From positions 1 to 64,000 of the forward strand of contig CAZEER010000001.1 of NCBI GenBank assembly GCA_964511215.1: DNA of 64,000 bases, written 5' to 3'. Made by a program: the position numbers and the translations under genes. The notes beneath the pieces were generated by a model that was not told where the DNA came from, ran no database searches, and saw nothing but the letters and a program-made list of their open reading frames with translations. The DNA is from CAZEER01 sp964511215 (GTDB taxonomy: Bacteria > Fidelibacterota > Marinisomatia > Marinisomatales > UBA1611). Below, one piece after another: positions 47,401-55,999 of the stretch (position 1 is the stretch's first letter; each line of letters opens with the position of its first letter).

Positions 47401-47870
47401 CCTTCATAATCTCCATTTAACATTTTTTCAGGAACCACACCTTTTAAACATGCAGACATACAAATTAGACCATCGCTAAATTCACGTAATAAGTCAATAT
47501 CAATTCTTGGGCGATAATAAAATCCTTCTAAATACCCTGCAGTCACAAGTTTCATTAAATTTTTATAGCCTGTGTAATTCTGTGCAAGTAATATTAAATG
47601 ATTATTCCCCCAGCCTCCTTCAACACGAGGTTTTTTATCAAACCTCGAACCAACGGCAACATAAACTTCACAACCTATTATCGGTTTTATCCCTGCAAGC
47701 TTTGCCTCCTTGTAATATGGTAAAACACTAAACATATTTCCATGTTCCGTTAGCGCTACAGCATCCATATTTAAGTCATCTATAGTATTAACCAATTGAT
47801 CTATCTTTTGCGCCCCATCTAATAGGCTGTAGTCGGAATGATTATGTAAGTGAACAAATTCTGAAATCAT
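44436..47870 (-). CDS. dnaE: DNA polymerase III alpha subunit
   Basis: The 1144-residue replicative polymerase (family about 1160) starts with a PHP domain (HLHNHSDYSLLDG, about 7-20). The catalytic Asp pair is in MPDIDIDFCIERRG (about 398-411). The palm and fingers include GPGRGSAAGSLVSYSLG and HASIHAAGVVI, and the tail has an OB-fold (VGGMITKI...FFDMD). The sequence belongs to the DnaE1 type, not PolC, because no exonuclease domain is inserted. Its ATG at 47870 overlaps the stop of the UbiA gene by 4 bp. Confidence 0.98.
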   Translation of the reverse strand: MISEFVHLHNHSDYSLLDGAQKIDQLVNTIDDLNMDAVALTEHGNMFSVLPYYKEAKLAGIKPIIGCEVYVAVGSRFDKKPRVEGGWGNNHLILLAQNYTGYKNLMKLVTAGYLEGFYYRPRIDIDLLREFSDGLICMSACLKGVVPEKMLNGDYEGAKKEALIFSEIFPDRYYLEIQNHGIQEEEANIQNMRKLSNDLSLPLVCTNDAHYAKKDHWEAHDIHICLGTGKERSDPNRLRYATPEFYFKTQDEMHKLFKEFPEAIENTRKIADSIDMALPIGESHLPNFPIPDNVDTKDPDDYLKSLTEYGAELRYGSIDPTIQKRIDHELKVIKNMGFAGYFLITADFVKYAKNSNIPVGPGRGSAAGSLVSYSLGITSIDPLKHNLLFERFLNPDRISMPDIDIDFCIERRGEVINYIKDQYGENSVTQIITFGKMKAKQVVRDVGRVMGYSFSEVDKIAKAIPNELNISLENALKKSSELKKMAEGNYKELIAHSKVLEGMNRHASIHAAGVVIAPGELTDFIPLYKSTTDDITSQYDMKGLEELGLLKMDFLGLRNLTVIDKAMRLIEKKGKPINLEKLSLDDKNVYKLFAKGQTIGIFQFESSGMREFLKKLQPTVLGDLIAMNALYRPGPMENIDSFIARKKGKKDIVYPHPLMEPILKETYGIIVYQEQVMQIAHEIAGFTLAEADIMRRAMGKKIKSLMKELAKKFVDGAEAKGIKGEKSEEIFSLIEKFAKYGFNKSHSTAYAYIAYQTAWLKVHYPAEFMSANLTSEMANIDRIVVLINECKKLGITVKPPDINVSVNDFTPIDNSTISYGLNAIKNIGVKALETIINERDENGIFNSIFDLCARVDQKKVNKRVIESLVLSGSLDSINNNRSQNFSAIDGAIKYGQQMQSEGDVNQVDLFGSGEAQKRLIKTPILETVEEWPEKEALSKELEVLGLYVSGHPLLEHSEELEEFTTVMFEAGQEFSKNDSITVGGMITKIITRFDRRNREMAFFDMDCLGGRAEIVAFSDCYKNFENLIIEGNVVFVRGKPSETSDFTDLKVIGNEIIPVGQVRDRLSQKINIRFITGETNSNDIDELMKICKDYPGHCKLIFHLPNSGSKRALKILAHNISISAKSIFLKRLRSKYGKDNVWID

Positions 47871-48709
47871 AATTGAGAGCCCGCATATATAGCAATTAGA
47901 CCCATAATGGTGCTGAACTTTAATATTTTAGCAGCGTATTTTGCGACCAAAATACTTGGATTATAAAGTAAAAAAGCAACTACTAATAATAACGGGATTT
48001 CGACACCAATAATCAGTATATAAAAATACCAAAGACCATAGACTCCATTTAAATATGGATAGAATGCAAAAAGACCAATAAATATAGATAAAAACACGGC
48101 TAATCTTATTGATTTTTCTATCCCAACTATAATAGGGAAAGTAGCCAAACCAACAGATAAATCTCCTTTGATATCTGCAATATCTTTCACTAATTCTCTT
48201 AATAAAGTAAGCCCAAAGGCCAGTGCAGCAGGGGCCCACATAGGACCATATTTCTGATGAACAGAACCACAAAATAAAAAAGATAAACCAAGGATACTTG
48301 CAACAACAAAATTTCCAATTAGAGCTTTGCCTTTTAGGTGCGTGCTATATACCACCATTAGTGGCATGGAAATTACAATCCCAATTACCTTTGCTCCATC
48401 AGACAACTTCAGGCAAAATATAACGCCAAAAGTAAAGCATATGAACGAAATTAAAATTGCTTTTCTTGGGGTGATTATTCCAATAGGAATCGGTCTAGTT
48501 GGACAATTAATCAAATCAATTTCATGGTCTATCGCATCATTTAAAGCATTTGCCCCCGCTGTAAAAAAAACAACAACAAATAAAGAACACAAAACAATTG
48601 TGGGATTTTGTAAGCTATTTAATATAGCTGAAGCGATTATCACTGTACTACCAGCTATTATAACATTTAAAGGGCGTAATAGCTTAATACAATGATATAA
48701 TATTTTCAT
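47867..48709 (-). CDS. UbiA-family prenyltransferase, archaeal geranylgeranylglyceryl-phosphate type
   Basis: The 280-residue membrane enzyme has nine or so predicted membrane helices. The first Asp-rich motif is NDAIDHEID (about 56-64, consensus NDxxDxxxD) followed by NCPTRPIPIGII. The second is DIADIKGD (about 181-188), with the preceding LRELVKD. The 'RPIPxGxI' after the first motif is typical of archaeal (S)-2,3-di-O-geranylgeranylglyceryl phosphate synthase and its relatives; MenA and UbiA proper differ. FCB bacteria are reported to carry archaeal-type lipid genes. A role in ether lipid or quinone/other prenylation is unproven. It lies upstream of dnaE with 4-bp overlap. Confidence 0.85.
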   Translation of the reverse strand: MKILYHCIKLLRPLNVIIAGSTVIIASAILNSLQNPTIVLCSLFVVVFFTAGANALNDAIDHEIDLINCPTRPIPIGIITPRKAILISFICFTFGVIFCLKLSDGAKVIGIVISMPLMVVYSTHLKGKALIGNFVVASILGLSFLFCGSVHQKYGPMWAPAALAFGLTLLRELVKDIADIKGDLSVGLATFPIIVGIEKSIRLAVFLSIFIGLFAFYPYLNGVYGLWYFYILIIGVEIPLLLVVAFLLYNPSILVAKYAAKILKFSTIMGLIAIYAGSQL

Positions 48710-48761
48710 ATACTTATAATTATCTGTGGTAAAATCTTTTTATAACATATCTTGATCAAAT

Positions 48762-49616
48762 TTAAACCTTCGCAATGAGAACCCTATTATCTCCATTATA
48801 ATCTTTAATAAGTTCTACATTTAGATATTGCAAACTGTCAAATATAGATTTCACAGCGTGAGGATGTTTACCCCGTCCTACTTCTGTTATTATGTAACTA
48901 CCTGATTTTAACATCGATTTACTAATTTTTGAAAAATATCTATAAAACGTTAATCCATCATTTTGATCTGTTAAAGCATTTTTCGGCTCGAAGTTTTTAA
49001 CATCTGCCATAATTTGAGACATTTCCTTTTTGGAGATATAAGGAGGATTTGATACTATTAAGTCATAGGGGCCAGAAGGGTACTCATTTAAAATATCTAT
49101 TTTACTAAAATTAATATTAGATAATAAAAATTTAGATTTGTTTATTTCTGCTATTTTTATTGCCAATTGACAATTATCAATTGCTGAAATTATTGAATCT
49201 GGGCGTTCCATTGCCAAAGTTAATCCAATACAACCGGATCCTGTTCCTATATCTAATATTACAGGTTTTTTAATATCTTTTATTTTTTCAAGTGCAACAT
49301 CAACTAATCTTTCTGTTTCTGGCCTCGGGATCAAGACATCTTTTGTAATAAAAAATTCTCTACCATAAAAGTCACATGATTTTGTTATATATTGAAGGGG
49401 TTCTTTATTTATCCTACGCTTAACCCAATCTCGGAGAACTTTTAATTGGGACTTACTTAATGGTTCTTCAAACTTTAAATATAGTTCTAGTCTACTATAT
49501 CCTAACAAAGAACGTAAAAGCCATTCAATTTCAGCTCTAGGATTTTCAAAATTTTTATTTTTAAAATAGGACTCTGCCCATTTAATAATATCAATAATAC
49601 ACCATAGTTCAGGCAT
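48762..49616 (-). CDS. prmC: Release-factor glutamine N5-methyltransferase
   Basis: The 284-residue protein methylates the Gln of the GGQ motif in release factors. It has the N-terminal helical domain (about 5-90) and SAM-binding ILDIGTGSGCIGLTLA (about 119-134). The NPPY motif is in DLIVSNPPYISKKEM (about 183-197). It is followed (genomically downstream on the plus strand) by prfA, its substrate gene, 44 bp away on the same strand, the usual prfA-prmC order. Confidence 0.97.
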   Translation of the reverse strand: MPELWCIIDIIKWAESYFKNKNFENPRAEIEWLLRSLLGYSRLELYLKFEEPLSKSQLKVLRDWVKRRINKEPLQYITKSCDFYGREFFITKDVLIPRPETERLVDVALEKIKDIKKPVILDIGTGSGCIGLTLAMERPDSIISAIDNCQLAIKIAEINKSKFLLSNINFSKIDILNEYPSGPYDLIVSNPPYISKKEMSQIMADVKNFEPKNALTDQNDGLTFYRYFSKISKSMLKSGSYIITEVGRGKHPHAVKSIFDSLQYLNVELIKDYNGDNRVLIAKV

Positions 49617-49660
49617 GATATTAATCTTGCTATAAATCGTTAGTAAATCAAAGAAGTTTT

Positions 49661-50728
49661 CTAAAAGATCTCTGCAGCTAGCAGTTCTTGTTGCTCCGCT
49701 ATTTTGAGTTTTTCAATGAGCTCTGTGATATCTCCATCAAGTATTTCATTTAAACGATAAGATGAAAAACTAATTCGATGATCTGTAACTCTGCCCTGTG
49801 GAAAATTATATGTCCTTATTTTTGCCGATCTGTCTCCAGTAGAAACTAAATTTTTTCGTTCTGCCGCACGTTCGGCTGCAGCCTTCTCTTGTTCTGCAAC
49901 TAATAATCTAGATTTTAATACTTTCAATGCTGCTGAACGATTTTTATGTTGTGAGGATTCGTCCTGACATGTTACAACCATACCAGTAGGTATGTGGGTG
50001 ATTCTGATCGCAGATTCAGTTTTATTTACATGTTGTCCACCAGCACCACTTGCTCGATATGTATCAATTTTAAGATCGGAATCATGCACTTCAATATCCA
50101 CATCTTCTGCTTCTGGGAGTACTGCAACTGTCGCAGCAGAAGTATGTACTCTGCCACTGGTTTCAGTCTTCGGTACTCTCTGCACTCTATGCACCCCACT
50201 TTCATATTTTAGCAAACCAAATGCTCCACCTCCTTTAATAGATAAAATAACTTCTTTTATTCCACCAATACCAGTGTCTGATGAATCCATTACTTTATAA
50301 TTCCAGTTTTTCCTTTCTGCATAACGCGTATATATCCTAAATAAATCTGAAGCAAAAAGAGCAGCTTCATCACCGCCAGTACCAGCTCTAATTTCCAGAA
50401 TAAGATTTTTATCATCATTAGGATTTTTAGGTAATAATAATACTTTTATTTTCTCTTCCATCTCTGATTGTTTTAAGGCCAATGATTCTAATTCTTCTTC
50501 AGCAATTTGACGCAATTCATCATCATTATCATTAAGCATTTCCTTAACATCATCAAGTTGATTTAATATGTTTATATAATCTTTCCCTACATTTACAACA
50601 TTTTCTAACGACCTATGTTCCTTTGCAATAGACATTAATTTCTTTTGATCTGCTAAGATAGCCAAATCAGTCATTTGCTCGGAAAGATTGTTATACTTTT
50701 CTATAATAGCATTAAGCTTTTCTCTCAA
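49661..50728 (-). CDS. prfA: Peptide chain release factor 1
   Basis: The 355-residue protein terminates translation at UAA/UAG. The catalytic GGQ is in ASGAGGQHVNKTESA (about 226-240), and domain 1 coiled coil covers about 1-100. The specificity loop is of the PxT type: ETSGRVHTSAAT has RVHTSAA, close to RF1. The start codon is TTG at 50728, chosen because GGAGG lies seven bases upstream and no other in-frame start keeps the full N-terminal helix. This is the only clear non-ATG start I noted in the window. Confidence 0.97.
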   Translation of the reverse strand: MREKLNAIIEKYNNLSEQMTDLAILADQKKLMSIAKEHRSLENVVNVGKDYINILNQLDDVKEMLNDNDDELRQIAEEELESLALKQSEMEEKIKVLLLPKNPNDDKNLILEIRAGTGGDEAALFASDLFRIYTRYAERKNWNYKVMDSSDTGIGGIKEVILSIKGGGAFGLLKYESGVHRVQRVPKTETSGRVHTSAATVAVLPEAEDVDIEVHDSDLKIDTYRASGAGGQHVNKTESAIRITHIPTGMVVTCQDESSQHKNRSAALKVLKSRLLVAEQEKAAAERAAERKNLVSTGDRSAKIRTYNFPQGRVTDHRISFSSYRLNEILDGDITELIEKLKIAEQQELLAAEIF

Positions 50729-50872
50729 AGAGTATCCTCCGCAATTTTTTTATATCGCAAATAATATTTTTAAACATTATAAAGATTAGATGATTATATA
50801 ATATATAAATACATCTAATCGCCAGGATGGATGGTCTAATCTAAACTATCCTAGAAAAAAATAGACAGTTAT

Positions 50873-51121
50873 TTATTTTCTACCATATTTTCGATTAAAT
50901 TTTTCTATGCGGCCTGCAGTATCAACAAGGTTCTGCTTGCCTGTGAAAAATGGGTGGGATTTATTTGAAATTTCGATTTTACATAGTGGGTATTCATTCC
51001 CATCATCCCATTTAATGGTCTCTTTTGTTGCTACTGTTGACTTAGTCAAAAAAGCATGATCACAAGATGTATCCTTAAATACAACTAACCTATAATTCTT
51101 TGGGTGTACATCTTTTTTCAT
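50873..51121 (-). CDS. rpmE2: 50S ribosomal protein L31, type B
   Basis: At 82 residues it fits the type-B (zinc-independent) L31: the Cys pairs of type A are absent. It starts MKKDVHPKNYRLVVFKDTSC and has FFTGKQNLVDTAGRIEKFN near the C-terminus. A Cys at 20 and 47 remain, not in a CxxC pattern. It sits between prfA and the aminotransferase. Confidence 0.95.
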   Translation of the reverse strand: MKKDVHPKNYRLVVFKDTSCDHAFLTKSTVATKETIKWDDGNEYPLCKIEISNKSHPFFTGKQNLVDTAGRIEKFNRKYGRK

Positions 51122-51135
51122 AATTAACTCCTGAA

Positions 51136-52338
51136 TTAAATAATATTTTTCAAGGCAAACTTAACTTGTTCAATACCTTTTTCTATAGTATCTGGACTGG
51201 TGGCATACGAAAACCTAATATGCCCCTTACTACCAAATCCATCACCTGGGACTGTAACCACATTAACTGTCCGTAGAATATACTCTGAAATATCAAAAGT
51301 ATCTTTCAATAACTTACCTTCTACTGATTTGTTTAAATAAAAACTAAAATCAGGAAAGGCATAAAATGCCCCTTGAGGCATTGCGCAAGAAATTCCTGGT
51401 AGTTTGTTTAAAAGGGATACCATTAAATTTCTTCTTCTCTTAAATTCTTTTTTCATTTCTTCTACACAATCTTGATCTCCTCTTAAGGCTTTTATGCCAG
51501 CCATTTGACCTATTGAATTTGCACATGAAGTCGCTTGGCCTTGGAGTTTTGACATAGCTTTAATTATTTGCCTTGGGCCTGCAGTATACCCAATTCTCCA
51601 ACCAGTCATTGCATATGTTTTTGATAAACTCATGCAGGTTAATACCATCGCATTAATACCATGATCTCTATTTAATTTTTCTGTACTTATAAATCCACCA
51701 TCATATACTAAGCGTTCATAGCATTCATCTGATATAATAACCCAATTGCGGTTTTTGGCAATTTTTAACAATTTTATTATTGCCTCTTTAGACCATACTC
51801 CGCCAGTTGGATTTGATGGAGAATTAATAATGATTCCCTTAACATTATCTTGAACTTTATCAAGAAGATCATCAAAGTCTAACTCATAATTTTGATATGA
51901 GACGGTGTTTACATATATAGGGTTTGCATCTGCCAGCTTAATAAACTCAGGGAAAGAAACCCAATAAGGGGTGCATACAAAAACACTATCACCTTTTTCG
52001 AATAAAGCTTGGCATGCAGTATAAAGACTTTGCTTTTCTCCGTTTGAAACCAAAATATCATCTGGCTCAAATTTAATTCCATTTTCATTTAACAATTTAT
52101 CACAAATTGCGTTCCGCAATTCGATCATTCCAGGGCCTGCTGTATATTTTGTATACCCTTGATCCATTGCCTTTTTACCAGCTTGAATAATATGTGAGGG
52201 GGTGTTAAAATCAGGTTCCCCTACAGAAAAATTAATTACATCTATTCCTTCATCACGCATATTAGCAGCCACAGTTGCCATTTGCAGAGTAAAAGAGGGT
52301 TTAATTTTTCCAACTCTTTCAGTTATGCGGTTCTTCAA
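51136..52338 (-). CDS. Class I aspartate aminotransferase
   Basis: This 400-residue PLP enzyme has the Schiff-base Lys in SLSKTYAMTGWRIGY (Lys about 239). Also visible are SVGEPDFNTPSHI, INSPSNPTGGVWS, the Asp of VIISDECYERLVYDG and the substrate Arg in HIRFSYATSPD. The sequence belongs to the thermophile-type 1b aspartate/prephenate aminotransferases. It moves amino groups between aspartate or other amino acids and 2-oxoglutarate. Its start overlaps the Cas6b-like gene stop by 4 bp. Confidence 0.95.
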   Translation of the reverse strand: MKNRITERVGKIKPSFTLQMATVAANMRDEGIDVINFSVGEPDFNTPSHIIQAGKKAMDQGYTKYTAGPGMIELRNAICDKLLNENGIKFEPDDILVSNGEKQSLYTACQALFEKGDSVFVCTPYWVSFPEFIKLADANPIYVNTVSYQNYELDFDDLLDKVQDNVKGIIINSPSNPTGGVWSKEAIIKLLKIAKNRNWVIISDECYERLVYDGGFISTEKLNRDHGINAMVLTCMSLSKTYAMTGWRIGYTAGPRQIIKAMSKLQGQATSCANSIGQMAGIKALRGDQDCVEEMKKEFKRRRNLMVSLLNKLPGISCAMPQGAFYAFPDFSFYLNKSVEGKLLKDTFDISEYILRTVNVVTVPGDGFGSKGHIRFSYATSPDTIEKGIEQVKFALKNII

Positions 52339-53378
52339 AATTTATGTTGTTTTTTATGATGTTTTTCTGTGTTGAATCTTTGATCATCTTTGATATCATC
52401 TTCTTCAGGGAAAAAATTCCCAGATTTTGGTCGTTTTTTATTTTCCTCAGAATGATTATTGGTAGCTTGAGGATGCTTTTTATTGCGGTATGCTTTTTTT
52501 GTCCGAAAACTTGTTCTTTTTTTTGACCTCTTTTTTCGATATTTATTTGCCTTATCCGATCTGTAAGGATTTATTTTTCTTTTTGATTTCGGAACATCTT
52601 CTACAGATATAGATTCGATATCTTCAGCTTCAGTAATCTTTAACGACCTCTGAGTTTTAAATTCTTTTTTTAATTCATCTTCATTAAAAACGAAAGAATC
52701 TGGATTAAACATTCCATAAATTGTACCAAATCCACGTGTTATTCCATTTCCCACCCCGATATAATTTGGTAATATAAAATTTGTTTTAAATTCACCTTTA
52801 AATGCCCCCCATTTATTTTCATCAACGGGTTTAGGAAATAGGCTGGCAACTTTTACATTTGCAAATACATCCTCTTCTATCTTAATACCCACTTCTTTTG
52901 CTAAAAATATAAGATTTTGCCCTAAGAGCTTATTTAAGTATGATAGCTTTTCTTTATTATGCAAAGAACGATATTTCGCACCTGTCATATGATTTAGTGC
53001 AACCCAAGGAGTAATAAACCGATATCTTAATAATCGATCTGTTGGAACAAATTGACCACTCAAGCTTTCTATATCACAATCTTGAATTTCAAAGGTAATA
53101 TTACCAAAGTCTAAATTACTAAATTGCTTGGTTGCACATAAAATTGCATCCACTCCTTCGTGAATCCCGATTATATAAATTTGTTCATTTAAAATTTTCA
53201 CTTGTATTCTGGGATACAAAAACTTATTACGGCATGATCCATCTAACATTGGAATAATGGGCTCATCAGGGTATTGACGCATGAATACACCCTTAACCTG
53301 ATATGCTGTTTTTCTAACAGGCTTATCTGTTATTAATTTGGCTACAACTGATTTAATGTCAGGGAATGTTTTACTCAT
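52335..53378 (-). CDS. Orphan Cas6b-like RAMP protein with a basic C-terminal tail
   Basis: The 347-residue protein aligns by eye with Cas6b CRISPR RNA endonucleases. Matching features are FLYPRIQVKILNEQIYIIG and GIHEGVDAIL (about 53-80), FITPWVALNH (121-130), LNKLLGQNLIFLAKEVGI (148-165), then FKGEFKTNFILPNYIGVG and the Gly-rich loop GVGNGITRGFG (208-218), as in Cas6. In Cas6b the catalytic His pair sits near residue 40 (LHNH-like); here PMLDG replaces it, so cleavage looks unlikely. A Lys/Arg-rich tail (about 262-310) and an acidic end follow. No CRISPR array or other cas gene lies within this window. It is packed between rho and the aminotransferase. Cas6b homology is my recognition of motifs, not a search. 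Confidence 0.7.
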   Translation of the reverse strand: MSKTFPDIKSVVAKLITDKPVRKTAYQVKGVFMRQYPDEPIIPMLDGSCRNKFLYPRIQVKILNEQIYIIGIHEGVDAILCATKQFSNLDFGNITFEIQDCDIESLSGQFVPTDRLLRYRFITPWVALNHMTGAKYRSLHNKEKLSYLNKLLGQNLIFLAKEVGIKIEEDVFANVKVASLFPKPVDENKWGAFKGEFKTNFILPNYIGVGNGITRGFGTIYGMFNPDSFVFNEDELKKEFKTQRSLKITEAEDIESISVEDVPKSKRKINPYRSDKANKYRKKRSKKRTSFRTKKAYRNKKHPQATNNHSEENKKRPKSGNFFPEEDDIKDDQRFNTEKHHKKQHKF

Positions 53379-53402
53379 TTAGCAAAGTAATTACCAAAAT
53401 AA

Positions 53403-54653
53403 CTATTGGCTCATAGTATCAAGGAATTCATCATTAGATTTTGTACGTTTCATTCTATCCTGCATGAATTCCATTGCTTCTTCAACTTTCATATCATTTA
53501 ATAATTTACGGAGAATCCACATCCTACCTAATTCTTTACGCCCAAGAAGTAATTCTTCTTTCCTAGTCCCTGAGCGGATTATATCAAAAGCTGGATACAT
53601 TCTACGGTCGCTTAACCTTCGATCAAGAACCAATTCCATATTCCCGGTACCTTTGAACTCTTCAAAAATAACCTCATCAGCTCTGCTACCAGTATCAATG
53701 AGCGCTGTAGAAACAATAGTTAAACTACCTGATTCTTCAGTATTCCTCGCTGCTCCAAAAAATTGTTTGGGTTTTTTAAGAGCATTAAAGTCTACCCCCC
53801 CGGATAATATTTTACCACTATGAGGAATAACAGCATTATGTGCTCTTGCCAAACGAGTGATGCTATCAAGTAGGATAACAACATCATCTCCGTATTCAAC
53901 CATTCGCTTTGCTTTTTGAAGTACCATATCAGCTACAGATACATGACGTTCGGGTGGTTCGTCAAATGTGGAACTGATTACTTCAGCATTAACATTCCGT
54001 TTCATATCTGTAACTTCTTCTGGTCGTTCATCAATTAATAAAACAATTCTTTTTGTTTCAGGGTGATTATCACTTATTGCATTTGCTAGTTTTTGAAGTA
54101 ATATTGTTTTCCCTGTTTTTGGTTGAGCTACTATAAGCCCTCTTTGGCCTTTTCCTATAGGAGATACTAAATCCATTATCCTCATGGATAAGTCTTTTGA
54201 TTTGGTTTCTAGGTTAAATTTTTCTTCTGGATATAAAGGGGTGAAATTAGAAAATAATATTTTTCCCTTTAGTTTATCAACTGCTGCATCATTAACAGTC
54301 TCTACTTTCAATAAAGCATAGAAACGCTCTTTTGATTTAGGTGGTCTAATTTGGCCTGATATTTGATGCCCTGTTTTTAAACCAAAACGTTTAATCTGTG
54401 ATGGGCTAACATAAATATCATCTGGCCCTGGCATGTAATTAAAATCTGGTGACCGGAGAAACCCATAACCATCCTGCATAACCTCTAAAACACCTCGCGC
54501 AGTGAAGGCTCCTTCTTTTTTAGCATTTGCTTCTAAAATTTTTAAAGTTAATTCTTGCCTATTTAAACCCGCTATGTTTTCTGTAATATCTAATTTTTGA
54601 GCTAACTCTGTAAGTTCGCGGATACGCAGTGCTTGTAATTCATTAAGATTCAT
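53403..54653 (-). CDS. rho: Transcription termination factor Rho
   Basis: The 416-residue hexameric RNA helicase has an N-terminal Rho_N helical domain (about 1-45), an RNA-binding cold-shock domain (GYGFLRSPDFNYMPGPDDIYVS, about 71-90) and an ATPase core. The core has Walker A RGLIVAQPKTGKT, VVILLDSITRLARAHN and the Q-loop FGAARNTEESGSLTIV. The secondary RNA-binding KGTGNMEL is also present. Canonical length and order; no N-terminal insertion as in some phyla. Confidence 0.98.
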   Translation of the reverse strand: MNLNELQALRIRELTELAQKLDITENIAGLNRQELTLKILEANAKKEGAFTARGVLEVMQDGYGFLRSPDFNYMPGPDDIYVSPSQIKRFGLKTGHQISGQIRPPKSKERFYALLKVETVNDAAVDKLKGKILFSNFTPLYPEEKFNLETKSKDLSMRIMDLVSPIGKGQRGLIVAQPKTGKTILLQKLANAISDNHPETKRIVLLIDERPEEVTDMKRNVNAEVISSTFDEPPERHVSVADMVLQKAKRMVEYGDDVVILLDSITRLARAHNAVIPHSGKILSGGVDFNALKKPKQFFGAARNTEESGSLTIVSTALIDTGSRADEVIFEEFKGTGNMELVLDRRLSDRRMYPAFDIIRSGTRKEELLLGRKELGRMWILRKLLNDMKVEEAMEFMQDRMKRTKSNDEFLDTMSQ

Positions 54654-54736
54654 AATATTTATAACCTATACATCTGTTTTTCGGAAAATTAAAATTAATA
54701 AACTCCGTGGGGACATCAGAGTAGATTAAACTTACA

Positions 54737-55999
54737 TCAATTTTTATCTGAGTCAAAATATATTTCAAATTCCTCAAAAATATTTTTTGCAATATAATGT
54801 GATCCGAAAATTAGAGTAATTGCTTTATCATCAGTTAAGGCATTTATTAATTTCATTCCGTTTCTTATAGATTGCACCGGTTGGCTTTTTATACCAAAAA
54901 CTTTTAAATTTTTAAATAAATCATCTGTATCAAGCAATAGTCCATTTTCATCACTTAACACAAAAATCTTTTTAAATTTATTTGAAATCATACTACTTAC
55001 TAAGTTGAGGTTTTTATCTTTTTTAAAACAAAAAAAACCATAAAGATTATTATCTGGGAATAAGATTTTTAAAGTTTGTATAGCTACTTTTATTCCATCT
55101 TCATTGTGTGCAACATCGTAATAGATATTTTTTGTGATCTTTTGCATGCGCCCTGGCCAATAGACTTTGCTCAAACCCTTAGATATTGTTTCGTTTTTTA
55201 TTAGAGAATTACAATACCTTACCACGGATATTGCTAATGATGCATTTTCAGCTTGATACACACCTAGCATTGGTGTTTTAAATTTAATGTTTTTAAGCTC
55301 GAAAACAGTGCCATTAGGTCGTATTATTATTTTAGATGGAGCTGGTGCTAAAATCAATTTTGATTTTTTGTTAACAATTCTATTTTTTAGTATACCCATA
55401 ACTTCTTTTGACTGATTCGCAGTAAACATTGGAGTATTTTCTTTAATTATTCCTGCTTTTTCATTTGCAATTTTCTCTATACTATCTCCAAGAATTTCCA
55501 TATGATCCATTGAAATAGGTGTCATAACTGTAAGATAAGGTTGTATAACATTAGTAGCATCTAATCTTCCTCCTAGTCCAGTTTCAATAATCGAAAAATT
55601 TACTTTATTTTTGTGAAAATGATGCAATGCCATGGCAGTCGTAGTTTCAAAAAATGTAGAATTAATTTTTTTTATTTCTTTTTTGACATAGCACATAAAA
55701 TCAATAATCTCCTGATTTGTGATTGGTCTACCATTAATCCTAATACGCTCGTTAAACCTGATTAAATGTGGAGAAGTATATAATCCAACAGTGTGTCCAT
55801 TGGCCCGTAAAATGCTTTCTATATGGGCGCATGTAGATCCTTTACCGTTTGTTCCGGCAACATGTATTATTTTGAGATTATGATGGGGATTATCTAGAAA
55901 AGCTAAAAGTCTAGAAATATGATCCAAACCAAGTTTAATGCCCTTGCGTTGAAGAGAATACAGTGATTCTAATAGTTTTGAAAACTCAGGAGATGTCAA
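54737..55999 (-). CDS. folC: Folylpolyglutamate/dihydrofolate synthase
   Basis: The 420-residue Mur-ligase-type enzyme adds glutamate to folates. It has the ATP-loop HVAGTNGKGSTCAHIESIL (about 45-63), SPHLIRFNERIRING, ETGLGGRLDATN and TPISMDHMEILGDSIEKIA. The C-terminal domain (about 285-415) is complete. It overlaps murI by 14 bp. It would use folate whose p-aminobenzoate part may come from the CADD-like protein at 18446. Confidence 0.96.
   Translation of the reverse strand: MTSPEFSKLLESLYSLQRKGIKLGLDHISRLLAFLDNPHHNLKIIHVAGTNGKGSTCAHIESILRANGHTVGLYTSPHLIRFNERIRINGRPITNQEIIDFMCYVKKEIKKINSTFFETTTAMALHHFHKNKVNFSIIETGLGGRLDATNVIQPYLTVMTPISMDHMEILGDSIEKIANEKAGIIKENTPMFTANQSKEVMGILKNRIVNKKSKLILAPAPSKIIIRPNGTVFELKNIKFKTPMLGVYQAENASLAISVVRYCNSLIKNETISKGLSKVYWPGRMQKITKNIYYDVAHNEDGIKVAIQTLKILFPDNNLYGFFCFKKDKNLNLVSSMISNKFKKIFVLSDENGLLLDTDDLFKNLKVFGIKSQPVQSIRNGMKLINALTDDKAITLIFGSHYIAKNIFEEFEIYFDSDKN

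Noticed and set aside
50760..50872. Possible small RNA or hairpin before prfA
   Set aside because: Only a weak AGGAT/ATCCT pairing is visible and there is no T-run or conserved RNA motif.
52335..53378. Part of a CRISPR-Cas locus
   Set aside because: I saw no repeat-spacer array and no other cas genes in the window; neighbours are rho and an aminotransferase.
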